Shown one piece after another: positions 7,539 to 16,193 of a stretch of DNA of 47,929 bases. Both the position numbers and the translations under genes were made by a program. Below the pieces are notes generated by a model. The model saw nothing but the letters and a program-made list of their open reading frames with translations. It was not told the origin of the DNA and did no database searches. The stretch is from Candidatus Sulfopaludibacter sp. (GTDB taxonomy: Bacteria > Acidobacteriota > Terriglobia > Bryobacterales > Bryobacteraceae), in NCBI GenBank assembly GCA_031292755.1, contig JARLGM010000035.1, forward strand, positions 1 through 47,929, written 5' to 3'. Position 1 is the stretch's first letter. Each line of letters begins with the position of its first letter.

Positions 7539-9909
7539 CCTACAGCGCGGACGGGCATTCACCATTGCCGCGGTGCTCTCGCTGGCGTTGGGAATCGGCG
7601 CCACCACCGCGGTATTCAGCATCTACGACACCATCTTCCTGCGTCCCCTGCCGTACAAAGATCCCGCGCAGCTCACGTGGATTTCGATTCACTCGCCGAG
7701 CATGGGCATCGATCTGGTCCCCTCGCCGAATTACGTGGCCTGGCGGCGCGACAACAAAACCTTCCAGCAACTGGCCGCTACCCAGGTCACGTTCAGCAAC
7801 ATGATGGTGCTGGGCGGTTCCAACCCAGCGGAGGTCTACGCCGGCCGCGTCTCGGCCAACTTCTTCGAAACCTTCGGCGTGACGCCTGCCGCCGGCCGCA
7901 CGTTTCGGCCGGAGGACGAGCTCCAGGGCCCGCAGGCGGCCATGCTGACGGACCGCTTCTGGCGCGAACACTTCGGTGCCAGGCACGACGTTCTCGGCAC
8001 TACACTCACGTTGGATGGCTATCCGTTCACGATTGTTGGCATCCTGCCGAAGTCGTTCGTCTATCCGGTGGACGTCAAGGTCGACGTCCTTTTCACCTTG
8101 GCTATTTCTCCCACCGCCAGCCTGCGCGACCGCAGCGTGTCGGCCTTTTCCGTCTTCGGCCGGATCCAACCCGGCGTCACCGTCTCGCAGGCGCGGGCCG
8201 ACCTCGGCACGCAATTCGAGACGGCCAGGAAGGATTTCCCCGGCTTCTTTCGCGGCAACAGCCTGGTGCTCGAATCGCTGCGCGATTACCGGACCGGCAA
8301 CGTCGGAAAGTTTCTGTACCTGCTTATGGCCGCGGCCGCCTGCCTGCTCGCCATCGCCTGCGCCAATGTCGCCAACCTGCTGCTGGCGCGCTGGGGAGCG
8401 CGTGCCCGGGAACTCGCCGTGCGCGCGGCCATCGGCGCCGGACGCGGCCGCCTGGCTCGCCAGTTGTTCACCGAAGTCGCGCTGCTCATTGCCGCCGGTA
8501 CCGCGCTGGCCATGCTATTCGTGACTGCGGCGCTGCGGGGATTCGTTCACTTTGCCGGCACGGAACTGCCGCGCCTGAGTGAAGTCGCCACGGATTTCCG
8601 CGTGTTTGGCATCGCCGTGGCGGTGGCGCTTTTGACCGCCGCCCTCTTCGGCGCCTTGCCCGCGCTCCGCGCCGGCCGCATCGACCCGCAAGCGGTGCTG
8701 CAACAGGCCGGCCGCACCGGCGTCTCCGGCGGGCACAGCTTCCTGCGGCGCGCGCTGGTCACTCTGGAAGTGGCGCTCTCCGTGATCCTGCTCTCCTGCG
8801 CCTCGCTGCTCTTCGAGACCTTGTGGCACATGCAGAACGATCATCTTGGCTTCCAGCCTGAACACGTCCTCACGGTTTCGATTCCGCTGCGCGGCAAGAG
8901 CTTCGACACGCCGGCCCGCCAGGCCGTGGCATCCGATATCCTGGCGTACCTGCGCCGCATCCCGGGCACCGAATCCGCGTCCCTGGCCGATTGCTCCCCG
9001 ATATCGGCCGGAGTCAAATCCTTCACGTTCTCGCGTGCCGACCGTCCGCTGCCCGAATCGTTCGGTCTGAGCCGCACCCTCGGCGCCTGCGATTCGGATG
9101 CGGAGTATCTTCAGGCTGCCGGTATCCGGCTGGTGCAGGGCCGCTTCCTTACCGATGAGGATCGCCATCACCCCGGCGCCGTGGCGGTCCTCAACGAAGC
9201 CGCGGCCCGCGCGTTCTTCCCAGGCGAGAGTCCACTCGGCAAGCAGATCCTGGGAGGCCGCGCCGGAGGGTGGAGGACCGTGGTTGGCGTGGTTGCCGAC
9301 ACCAAGAACCAGGGACTGAACCGTCCCGCCGCGCCCGAAGTCTTCCTCGACGATTCGGCGCCCTCCGGTTTCGCGGACCTCAACTTCGTGGTGCGCACCC
9401 TGGCCAGGGAAGGCGCGCTGGCCGGCGCTCTGCGGGAAGAAATGCGCCGCAGCCATCCGGGGCTCCTCACCAAGGTGGAGACGCTGGACCAGGCCATCGG
9501 CCAGTTGACTGCCAGCCCGCGCTTCGACACCGTTCTGCTGGCCGCTTTCGCAGCCATCGCGTTCCTGATGGCCATCGTCGGCGTGTACGGCGTGCTGGCC
9601 TTCTCAGTGACCCAGCGCCGCGCCGAAATCGGCATTCGCATGGCACTGGGCGCGTCACCTCGCGCCGTGCTCGCCATGGTGATGCGGGAAGGCACAATCC
9701 TGGTGACGCTGGGCGCGCTTTCCGGAATTGCCGCAGCCTTATTCCTCACGCGCTATCTCGCCACCCTGCTCTACGGCGTCAGGGGCACCGACCCCGCTAC
9801 CTACGCCATCGTTACCGGCACGCTGGCCCTGGCCGCCGCGGCGGCGAGTTTCCTGCCCGCGCGCCGCGCCGCTATCGTCGATCCCGCGCTGACTCTGCGT
9901 CACGAATGA
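7303..9909 (+). CDS. ADOP-type ABC transporter permease (MacB/FtsX fold), copy 1
   Basis: An 868-residue membrane protein with the layout of the acidobacterial duplicated orphan permease family. It has a charged cytoplasmic N-terminal domain (about 1-75, MWRRLFRKPSEADLAEELEA), TM1 (about 86-108), a MacB-type periplasmic domain, three TM helices (about 338-460) forming the first FtsX unit, a linking TM (about 480-505), a second periplasmic domain (about 510-700), and three more TM helices (about 742-855) ending in PARRAAIVDPALTLRHE. No ATPase is encoded beside it, hence orphan. MacB-like proteins transmit force for export of macrolides, peptides or lipoproteins; the substrate here is unknown. 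AAGGAG precedes the ATG and overlaps the padR stop region, so the two are co-translated. Confidence 0.93.
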   Translation: MWRRLFRKPSEADLAEELEAHLAIETKQWMDRGLPRDRAEMEARRLFGSRALTLEATREVRGIAAFGRFSQDLRYAARVLQRGRAFTIAAVLSLALGIGATTAVFSIYDTIFLRPLPYKDPAQLTWISIHSPSMGIDLVPSPNYVAWRRDNKTFQQLAATQVTFSNMMVLGGSNPAEVYAGRVSANFFETFGVTPAAGRTFRPEDELQGPQAAMLTDRFWREHFGARHDVLGTTLTLDGYPFTIVGILPKSFVYPVDVKVDVLFTLAISPTASLRDRSVSAFSVFGRIQPGVTVSQARADLGTQFETARKDFPGFFRGNSLVLESLRDYRTGNVGKFLYLLMAAAACLLAIACANVANLLLARWGARARELAVRAAIGAGRGRLARQLFTEVALLIAAGTALAMLFVTAALRGFVHFAGTELPRLSEVATDFRVFGIAVAVALLTAALFGALPALRAGRIDPQAVLQQAGRTGVSGGHSFLRRALVTLEVALSVILLSCASLLFETLWHMQNDHLGFQPEHVLTVSIPLRGKSFDTPARQAVASDILAYLRRIPGTESASLADCSPISAGVKSFTFSRADRPLPESFGLSRTLGACDSDAEYLQAAGIRLVQGRFLTDEDRHHPGAVAVLNEAAARAFFPGESPLGKQILGGRAGGWRTVVGVVADTKNQGLNRPAAPEVFLDDSAPSGFADLNFVVRTLAREGALAGALREEMRRSHPGLLTKVETLDQAIGQLTASPRFDTVLLAAFAAIAFLMAIVGVYGVLAFSVTQRRAEIGIRMALGASPRAVLAMVMREGTILVTLGALSGIAAALFLTRYLATLLYGVRGTDPATYAIVTGTLALAAAAASFLPARRAAIVDPALTLRHE

Positions 9910-10158
9910 AAGGAGTGAATCCATGTGGCGACGTCTGTTTCGCAAGCCGTCCGATGCCGATCTCGCGGAGGAACTCGAAGCCCACCTCGCCATCGAAACC
10001 AAACAGTGGATGGACCGCGGACTGCCGCGCGAACAGGCCGAGTTGCAGGCCCGCCGCCTTTTCGGCAGCCGCGCCCTCACCCTGGAAGCCACGCGCGAAG
10101 TCCGCGGCATCGCCGCATTCGGCCGTTTCTCGCAGGACCTTCGTTATGCCGCCCGCGT
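9910..10158 (+). repeat. Direct repeat, copy 2 (5' block of the ADOP genes)
   Basis: This is the partner of 7290-7538, offset by 2620 bases. It includes the Shine-Dalgarno and the prefix domain of the second permease. It is the most conserved stretch between two otherwise clearly diverged genes. Confidence 0.85.
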
Positions 10159-12508
10159 GCTGCGCCGCTCGCCTGCCTTCACTGCCGCGGCGGTTCTCTC
10201 GCTGGCGTTGGGTATCGGCGTCTCCACCGCGATCTTCAGCATCGCCGATACCATTTTCCTGCGGCCCCAGCCCTACCGGGACGCGGCGCAACTCACCTGG
10301 GTAGCCATCCGCTTTCCCGATAACAACGCCGAGTTCCTGCCCTCGCCGGATTACGTCGCCTGGCGGCACGACAACCAGGCGTTCGAACAATTGGCCGCAA
10401 CCGGATTCAATGGCACCATGGTTCTGGGCGGGCCGAGTCCCGCCGAGGTCCGCGGCGCGCGCGTTTCGGCCAACTTCCTGGACGCGTTCGCCATCACCCC
10501 CGCGGCCGGCCGCAGTTTCAATACGCAGGAGGAACTCCCCAACGGACCCAAAGCCGTGCTGCTCACCGACCATGTGTGGCGCGACCGCTTCCAGTCGCGG
10601 CGTGACATCCTGGGGTCGAGCATTCCGCTGGATGGGCAGCCCTACACGGTGATCGGCATTCTCCCGCCATCGTTCGCCTTTCCGCTGGATACGCGGATCG
10701 ACCTGCTCACCACCCTGCCGGTGTCCCCCACCGCCAATCACCGCGACCGCAGCATGTTCACCTGGTCGGTTTTCGGCCGCCTCAAACCCGGCGTCACGAT
10801 GGTAGAGGCGCGCGCCGACCTTGACCGCCTGTTCGCCAACACCGTGGCCGATTTTCCGCAACTGTTCCACGCCGATAACCACCCCGTTCTGGAGTCTCTG
10901 CGCGACCATCGCGCCGGCAGGATCCGCATCGCCATGTTCCTTCTGATGGGCGCCGCCGCGTTCCTGCTGGCGATTGCGTGCGCCAACGTCGCCAACCTGC
11001 TGCTGGCTCGCTGGTCGGCGCGCGGGCGCGAACTGGCGGTGCGCGCAGCCATCGGCGCCGGGCGCGGACGCCTGGCCCGCCAGTTGTTCACCGAAATCGC
11101 GCTGCTGATCGCGGCGGGCACCCTGGTCGCCTTACTCCTGATGGCCGTCGCTCTCCGCGCCTTCGTTCACTTCGCCGCCGCGGCCCTCCCGAGGTTGAGC
11201 GAAGTCACCACGGATTTCCGCGTCTTCGGCATTGCCCTGCTGGTCTCTCTGGTGACCGCATTGCTCTTCGGCGGCCTTCCCGCCCTCCGCGCGGGGCGCG
11301 TCGACCCGCAGTCGGTTCTGCGCCGCGGCGCCGCCCCGGTGGGACACCGCTTCCTGCGGCACACCCTGGTGACCGTGGAAGTTGCCCTGTCCGTGATCCT
11401 GCTTTCCGGCGCGGCGCTGCTATTCCAAACCCTGTGGCACTTGCAGAACGACCACCTGGGATTCCAACCCGAGCATCTGCTCACCGTGACCATCCCGCTG
11501 CGCGGACCGGATCGCCAACCCGCCGCGCGCAACGCACTCATCGTTTCCACGCTGGCCGAGTTGCGCCGGATTCCCGGCACCGAAGCCGGCGCGCTCACCG
11601 AGTGCACCCCCATGTCCGGCGGCAGCATGTCCATTACGTTCTCACGCTCCGACCGGCCGCTGCCGGAGCCGTTTCACCGCGGCGACAGCATCTCTCTGTG
11701 CGGTGTGGGCCCGGACTACTTTTTGGCCGCCGGCAGCCGCACGGTGCAGGGCCGCTTCTTCACCGATGAAGATTTCCACCACCTGGACACGCTCGCCGTG
11801 ATCAACGAAGCCGCTGCACGCGCCTACTTCCCTGGCGAAAGCGCCCTCGGCAAAGAGATTCTGGGAGGCCGTGCCGCGGCCTTTCGTACCGTGGTGGGCG
11901 TGATCGCCGACAGCAAAAACCAGGGTCTGAACCGGCCCGCCGCGCCGCAGGCGTTTATCGACAATCCGGTGCTGGGAGGCGCGGGCGATCTGCTATTTCT
12001 GGTCCGCGGCGCGGCACCGGAAGGCGCAGTGGCGCGCGTCCTGCGTGCCGCCCATCCCCACCTCTTCAGCAAAGTGGAAACCCTGGACCAGGCCATCGGC
12101 CAGATGACCGCCACCCCGCGCTTCAACACCGTGCTGCTCTCCGCTTTCGCCGGCATTGCGTTCCTGATGGCCATGGTCGGGGTGTACGGCGTGCTGGCTT
12201 TCTCGGTGACACAGCGGCGCGCGGAGATCGGCATTCGCATGGCGCTGGGCGTGTCCCCTCGTGCGGTGCTTGCGCTGGTGATGCGGGAAGGCGCGCTCCT
12301 GGTAGCCGCGGGCGCTCTCGCCGGTATCGCCGGCGCACTGATTCTTACGCGCTCTCTCGCAACGTTGCTGTACGGCGTCGAGGCCACCGATCCCCGCACC
12401 TACGCCGCCGTGGTCGCGATGCTGGTTTTTGCCGCCCTCACCGCCAGCTTCCTGCCCGCGCGCAAAGCAGCCGTCGTGGACCCCGTAGTCACCCTACGGC
12501 ACGAGTGA
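9923..12508 (+). CDS. ADOP-type ABC transporter permease (MacB/FtsX fold), copy 2
   Basis: An 861-residue paralogue of the preceding gene, starting 13 bases after its stop with the same AAGGAG-spaced start. It has the same order: charged prefix domain, TM1, MacB-type periplasmic domain, FtsX helices containing ACANVANLLLARW, second periplasmic domain, and final helices with the GVYGVLAFSVTQRRAEIGIRM signature of FtsX-like permeases. The two copies may form a heterodimer or serve different substrates; the sequence does not decide. It ends 4 bases before the convergent GH30-like gene, with no terminator visible between them. Confidence 0.93.
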   Translation: MWRRLFRKPSDADLAEELEAHLAIETKQWMDRGLPREQAELQARRLFGSRALTLEATREVRGIAAFGRFSQDLRYAARVLRRSPAFTAAAVLSLALGIGVSTAIFSIADTIFLRPQPYRDAAQLTWVAIRFPDNNAEFLPSPDYVAWRHDNQAFEQLAATGFNGTMVLGGPSPAEVRGARVSANFLDAFAITPAAGRSFNTQEELPNGPKAVLLTDHVWRDRFQSRRDILGSSIPLDGQPYTVIGILPPSFAFPLDTRIDLLTTLPVSPTANHRDRSMFTWSVFGRLKPGVTMVEARADLDRLFANTVADFPQLFHADNHPVLESLRDHRAGRIRIAMFLLMGAAAFLLAIACANVANLLLARWSARGRELAVRAAIGAGRGRLARQLFTEIALLIAAGTLVALLLMAVALRAFVHFAAAALPRLSEVTTDFRVFGIALLVSLVTALLFGGLPALRAGRVDPQSVLRRGAAPVGHRFLRHTLVTVEVALSVILLSGAALLFQTLWHLQNDHLGFQPEHLLTVTIPLRGPDRQPAARNALIVSTLAELRRIPGTEAGALTECTPMSGGSMSITFSRSDRPLPEPFHRGDSISLCGVGPDYFLAAGSRTVQGRFFTDEDFHHLDTLAVINEAAARAYFPGESALGKEILGGRAAAFRTVVGVIADSKNQGLNRPAAPQAFIDNPVLGGAGDLLFLVRGAAPEGAVARVLRAAHPHLFSKVETLDQAIGQMTATPRFNTVLLSAFAGIAFLMAMVGVYGVLAFSVTQRRAEIGIRMALGVSPRAVLALVMREGALLVAAGALAGIAGALILTRSLATLLYGVEATDPRTYAAVVAMLVFAALTASFLPARKAAVVDPVVTLRHE

Positions 12509-12512
12509 GCCG

Positions 12513-14606
12513 TCAGTTGCCGCTCACCACAGTCGTGTAGCTGGTGGCCGCCAGCACCACCTGCGCTTTGCCGTCGTTCACCGGCACGTGGTCGGTCTCC
12601 TTCATGCCGCGCTCCGCATCCGTCACCCACAGGCGCAACTGCTTCACCGTGGGCGGAAACCCCGTCAGCGTCGCGGTGCGCGCCGCCCCATTGTTCACGA
12701 TGTGTACCGTGTAAATCCCGTCGGCAATATCGCCAAAGGCGGCGCACGTAAGATTCGGCTGCTTGTCGCACGCCACCGGAAGCGAGAAGGAGCGCGGCGG
12801 CGTCGAGGCCAGTTGTTTGAGATTCCAGAAACGGCGTGTGGGACGCAGCGGACCGGTATCGCCAAAGATCCCGCCGCCCGCCAGCACCGAGTAGTCCGCC
12901 GTAAACTGCCACTGCAAAATCGACTCGGGCTGCGCAATCGAGAGAATCCGCAGGTACAGATTGATCTCATACAGCGCGAAGGATTGCTCGCTGAAGATCT
13001 GCGGATAGCGATAAGCCGCGGCGTCCGTGCTGCCCTCGGCGACAATCAGCGGCACGTTCAGCTCGCGTGCGGCATCGCGCCACTGCGCCAGAATCTCGTC
13101 GGTGCATCCGCGCCAGGAGTGGAAATCCACCGCGGCAATATATTTGGCCGCTTCCGGATCGTGCAGCGCCGGCTGGATGAACCCGATCGGGTTGGCGTCG
13201 GAAGTATCGCCCAACGCCAGCTTGGTCGCCAGCCCTTTGACGGCGAAGTAGGCGCCCAGCGTTTTGATCAGCTCGTCGTGCTCGCGCGGGGTTTGGCGGA
13301 CGTTGATTCCCAAGTCGGACTCGTTGAAGGTGAACATCGCCGGCTCGACGCCATATTTTTCCTTCAGGAACAGCAGATACGCCGCGATCGATTCCTTAAT
13401 CCGGCCCATCTTCTCCGGGTTGAGCGGATTCCCGCGAGGACCCGTTTGCTGCGGTGGCATGGCACCCCGGCCCGCACCCGCAGGCGCCGCCCCGGCAGGC
13501 GTTGGAGCACCGGGAGCCGCGCCACGGCCGCCGGCAAAACCGGCGCCACCCCGGCCCGTTGCGCCCAGAACGGCCCAAGCGGGAGCCTGCCACGCGCTCA
13601 CGATCACCGGCATACCCTTTTGCGCCAGCCGCCGCGCCATCTCCATCGCCTGCGCCACCCGCGGATTGACGTTGCCCGCGCGCGCGGCTGCCAGCGGATC
13701 GCTGTTTTCCTCGGGCTGCCAGATACTCCACGGCATCTCGACGCGTCCCCACGCCACCCGGATGTTCTCCAGCGAGTAATCGATCACCTGCGCGTCGGTG
13801 CGCGCGTTCTGCAAGCGGAAGTTGCCGCCCATTCCGTCGAACAGCCGCCCGGGATGCGCGGCGTCCAGCGTGATCTCCACCGGGTTCTTATCGATCTCGC
13901 CGGTCACCTTGAACGCGAAGCTCTTCTTGGCCGTCTGGCCCGCCGTGGTCTTGCCCATGAGGACGGCGAAGAGCACCTGGAGGTTGTAACTGCCCTTCCG
14001 CCGGTCATCGCGCACAATCACCAGGGTCGGCTCGGCGAATGTCACCTCGATCTGCCGCGTGCGCGAAATGAAGCGTGCCCCCTTGGCCATTGCCCGGACA
14101 TATTCATTCTGCTCGGCTACGCCGGCGGCAAGCGAGGTTTGCCCGGCGGTGGCCGGGTCCGGTTCGACAAGCTGCACCGATCCGCCGGAAAAGACCGAAG
14201 CCGGCAGTTCCAGCCCCAGGAACGCTCCGCCGATGTTGGCATCCTCCGGCGAGGTGAACTCCAGATCGATCCTGCCCGAAGCCGGGCCTGTGTCTTCCAC
14301 TACTTCGGTGGCGTTCATGGACCACCCTGCGCCCAGAGCGTCGCGGAACTCGCGCGGCGCGCGCATCTGGATCTTCACGGTTTCCACCTTGCCGTTCCGC
14401 GAGTAGCTGTTCTGCTGCTTCTCCCGGCCGGTGCAGCTCACCCCGGCCATTTCCGGCTGGGCCACGCACATGCTGGTGCTCATTTCCAAAAGGTGGCCGT
14501 CCACACGAAAGCCGGTCAGGTTGCCCCAGGCCATTACTTCAGGCTGGGCGAACGCCGCGCCACCCAGTGCCGCAAACAGAATAATCGAGGCAGTTGTCCG
14601 AATCAT
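12513..14606 (-). CDS. GH30-like glycoside hydrolase, secreted
   Basis: A 697-residue exported protein whose second half looks like a clan GH-A (beta/alpha)8 barrel of the GH30 type. [14 protein letters not shown] (about 255-268) matches the family's opening GxGG segment. E429 in TFNESDLG is the likely acid/base and E524 in IVAEGSTD the likely nucleophile. A beta-rich N-terminal domain (about 25-240) and a C-terminal beta-sandwich flank it. GH30 enzymes cut xylan, beta-glucans or glucosylceramide; with an acetyl-xylan-esterase-like gene nearby, a hemicellulose substrate is plausible. A Gly/Ala/Pro-rich stretch of about 45 residues (roughly 348-392) interrupts the barrel. Start: ATG 14606 gives a clean signal peptide ([20 protein letters not shown]); an in-frame ATG at 14627 would add seven residues. 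Confidence 0.75.
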   Translation of the reverse strand: MIRTTASIILFAALGGAAFAQPEVMAWGNLTGFRVDGHLLEMSTSMCVAQPEMAGVSCTGREKQQNSYSRNGKVETVKIQMRAPREFRDALGAGWSMNATEVVEDTGPASGRIDLEFTSPEDANIGGAFLGLELPASVFSGGSVQLVEPDPATAGQTSLAAGVAEQNEYVRAMAKGARFISRTRQIEVTFAEPTLVIVRDDRRKGSYNLQVLFAVLMGKTTAGQTAKKSFAFKVTGEIDKNPVEITLDAAHPGRLFDGMGGNFRLQNARTDAQVIDYSLENIRVAWGRVEMPWSIWQPEENSDPLAAARAGNVNPRVAQAMEMARRLAQKGMPVIVSAWQAPAWAVLGATGRGGAGFAGGRGAAPGAPTPAGAAPAGAGRGAMPPQQTGPRGNPLNPEKMGRIKESIAAYLLFLKEKYGVEPAMFTFNESDLGINVRQTPREHDELIKTLGAYFAVKGLATKLALGDTSDANPIGFIQPALHDPEAAKYIAAVDFHSWRGCTDEILAQWRDAARELNVPLIVAEGSTDAAAYRYPQIFSEQSFALYEINLYLRILSIAQPESILQWQFTADYSVLAGGGIFGDTGPLRPTRRFWNLKQLASTPPRSFSLPVACDKQPNLTCAAFGDIADGIYTVHIVNNGAARTATLTGFPPTVKQLRLWVTDAERGMKETDHVPVNDGKAQVVLAATSYTTVVSGN

Positions 14607-14614
14607 TACCGAAG

Positions 14615-14620
14615 ATTCTA
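14615..14620 (-). promoter_or_regulatory. Candidate -10 for the GH30-like gene
   Basis: Read on the minus strand, TAGAAT lies 8 bases before ATG 14606, with no Shine-Dalgarno between. This implies a leaderless or nearly leaderless transcript. I see no convincing -35. Confidence 0.35.
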
Positions 14621-14644
14621 ACGCCATATCGTGGAAAGTTCGAC

Positions 14645-14685
14645 GATTACACCGTAATACACCCTCTTACACGTCGTTGGTACAC
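14645..14685. promoter_or_regulatory. Operator-like cluster in the GH30 / TolB-like divergent region
   Basis: ATTAC-ACC-GTAAT at 14646-14658 is a perfect inverted repeat with a 3-base spacer. The pentamer TACAC starts at 14648, 14658 and 14668, exactly 10 bases apart, and again at 14681. The 10-mer GATTACACCG (14645-14654) recurs at 19730-19739 in the next divergent glycosidase intergenic region. It lies between the two promoters, a position suited to control of both genes. Confidence 0.5.
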
Positions 14686-14703
14686 GGTGGGTCATGCTAT
14701 ATT
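14677..14703 (+). promoter_or_regulatory. Candidate promoter of the TolB-like gene
   Basis: TATATT at 14698-14703 is preceded by TG plus one base (14695-14697), an extended -10. TTGGTA at 14677-14682 is 15 bases upstream and may serve as a weak -35. The start site would lie near 14710, just before the GGGAGGA ribosome site. Confidence 0.4.
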
Positions 14704-14725
14704 TTGGGCCTGCGGGAGGAACAAC

Positions 14726-16189
14726 ATGCGGATGACGATGGCCGCTTTGCTGGTAGCGCCGGCGTTGCTTGCCCAACCGGGAATTTTCGGTGGGCACGGC
14801 GATGTCGGCACCGTACTGCATCCCGGCTCGGTGGAGTACGACGCGTCCCAAAAGACATATCGCATCACCGCCAGCGGCGAGAACATCTGGGGGACGGCCG
14901 ACGCTCTCCAGTACGTCTGGAAGAAAGTGTCCGGCGACGTATCGCTGACTGCCGAGGTCTCTTTCCCGGCCACCACAGGCGATCCCCACAAGAAGGGGGT
15001 GCTCATGATTCGCCAGAGCCTGGACGGCGATTCCGCCTACGCCGATGCCGCGGCCCATGCCAGCGGCCTGACATCGCTCCAATCGCGCGAAACCCAGGGC
15101 GCGGCCACCCACGAAATCCAGGGCAGCCAGACAGCGGTGAAGAAACTCCGCATTACCAAAGTGGGCGATTACTTTTACATGTCCATCGCCGGCGAAGGTG
15201 AGCCACTGCGCCCGGCCGGCGGGTCCATGAAGGTGCCGCTGAAGGATCCGTTTTACGTGGGAATCGGCGTCAGCGCGCACAACAAAGACGCCATCGAAAC
15301 CGTGGTATTTAAGAACGTGGAAGTGACGCCGGTGACGCCGGCCTCCGGGCAGCCCAAGCTCTATAGCACCCTGGAAACCATCACCGTCGCCTCCACCGAC
15401 CGGCGTGTGACGTACGTGGCGCCCGGCCGCTTCGAGGCGCCCAACTGGACGAAGGACAACATGCTGATCTTCAACGGTGACGGACATCTGCACCGTATCC
15501 CGGCCGATGGCGGCAAGCCGGAAACGATCGACACCGGAATTGCCACGCGCCTGAACAACGATCACGCCATCTCGCCCGACGGAACCATGATTGCCGTCAG
15601 CGATCAATCGCAGGGGAATCATCAATCGCAGATCTACGTGGCGCCCATCGGCGGGGGCGCCGCGCGCAAGATCACGGAGAAAGCGCCGTCGTATTTTCAT
15701 GGCTGGTCGCCGGACGGCAAGACGCTGGCTTTCTGCGGAGATCGCAACGGCAACTTCGATGTCTATACCATTCCCACGGCCGGCGGGGCGGAAACGCGCC
15801 TGACGACGGCCGACGGCCTGGACGATGGCCCCGAATATTCGCCCGACGGCAAGTACATCTACTTCAACTCCATTCGCGGCGGCCTGATGCAGATCTGGCG
15901 GATGAAGCCGGACGGCAGCGAGCAGGAACAGGTGACGCCCGACGACGGCTTCAACAACTGGTTCCCGCATCTTTCGCCGGACGGCCAGCGTATGGTGTTC
16001 CTCACCTACGAAAAGGGCGTGGACGGCCACCCGGCAGACAAAGAGGTGATGCTGCGCGTGATGAATCTGGCTAATCGCCGCATCGCCATTCTGACCAAAC
16101 TGTTCGGCGGCCAGGGCACCATCAACGTGCCATCCTGGTCCCCCGACGGCCGCCGCCTGGCCTTCGTCAGCTACCAGTTGATTCCGTAA
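14726..16189 (+). CDS. TolB-like beta-propeller protein with N-terminal concanavalin-like domain
   Basis: A 487-residue exported protein (signal [17 protein letters not shown]). Residues about 20-185 look like a DUF1349 / concanavalin-like lectin sandwich ([20 protein letters not shown]), a fold often found in sugar-binding or glycosidase-linked modules. Residues about 215-487 carry four or five WD40-like TolB/PD40 repeats, each with a SPDG core ([50 protein letters not shown]). No catalytic motif is visible; a carbohydrate-sensing or binding role is inference. GGGAGGA 5 bases before ATG 14726 fixes the start. An in-frame upstream ATG at 14594 is rejected because it lies inside the divergent gene. 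It converges on the GH2 gene with 4 bases between. Confidence 0.85.
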   Translation: MRMTMAALLVAPALLAQPGIFGGHGDVGTVLHPGSVEYDASQKTYRITASGENIWGTADALQYVWKKVSGDVSLTAEVSFPATTGDPHKKGVLMIRQSLDGDSAYADAAAHASGLTSLQSRETQGAATHEIQGSQTAVKKLRITKVGDYFYMSIAGEGEPLRPAGGSMKVPLKDPFYVGIGVSAHNKDAIETVVFKNVEVTPVTPASGQPKLYSTLETITVASTDRRVTYVAPGRFEAPNWTKDNMLIFNGDGHLHRIPADGGKPETIDTGIATRLNNDHAISPDGTMIAVSDQSQGNHQSQIYVAPIGGGAARKITEKAPSYFHGWSPDGKTLAFCGDRNGNFDVYTIPTAGGAETRLTTADGLDDGPEYSPDGKYIYFNSIRGGLMQIWRMKPDGSEQEQVTPDDGFNNWFPHLSPDGQRMVFLTYEKGVDGHPADKEVMLRVMNLANRRIAILTKLFGGQGTINVPSWSPDGRRLAFVSYQLIP

Positions 16190-16193
16190 GGCC

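Noticed and set aside
12588..14621. A 677-codon plus-strand frame opposite the GH30-like gene
   Set aside because: Arg/His-rich, no known motif, and the minus-strand frame has a signal peptide and glycosidase catalytic motifs.
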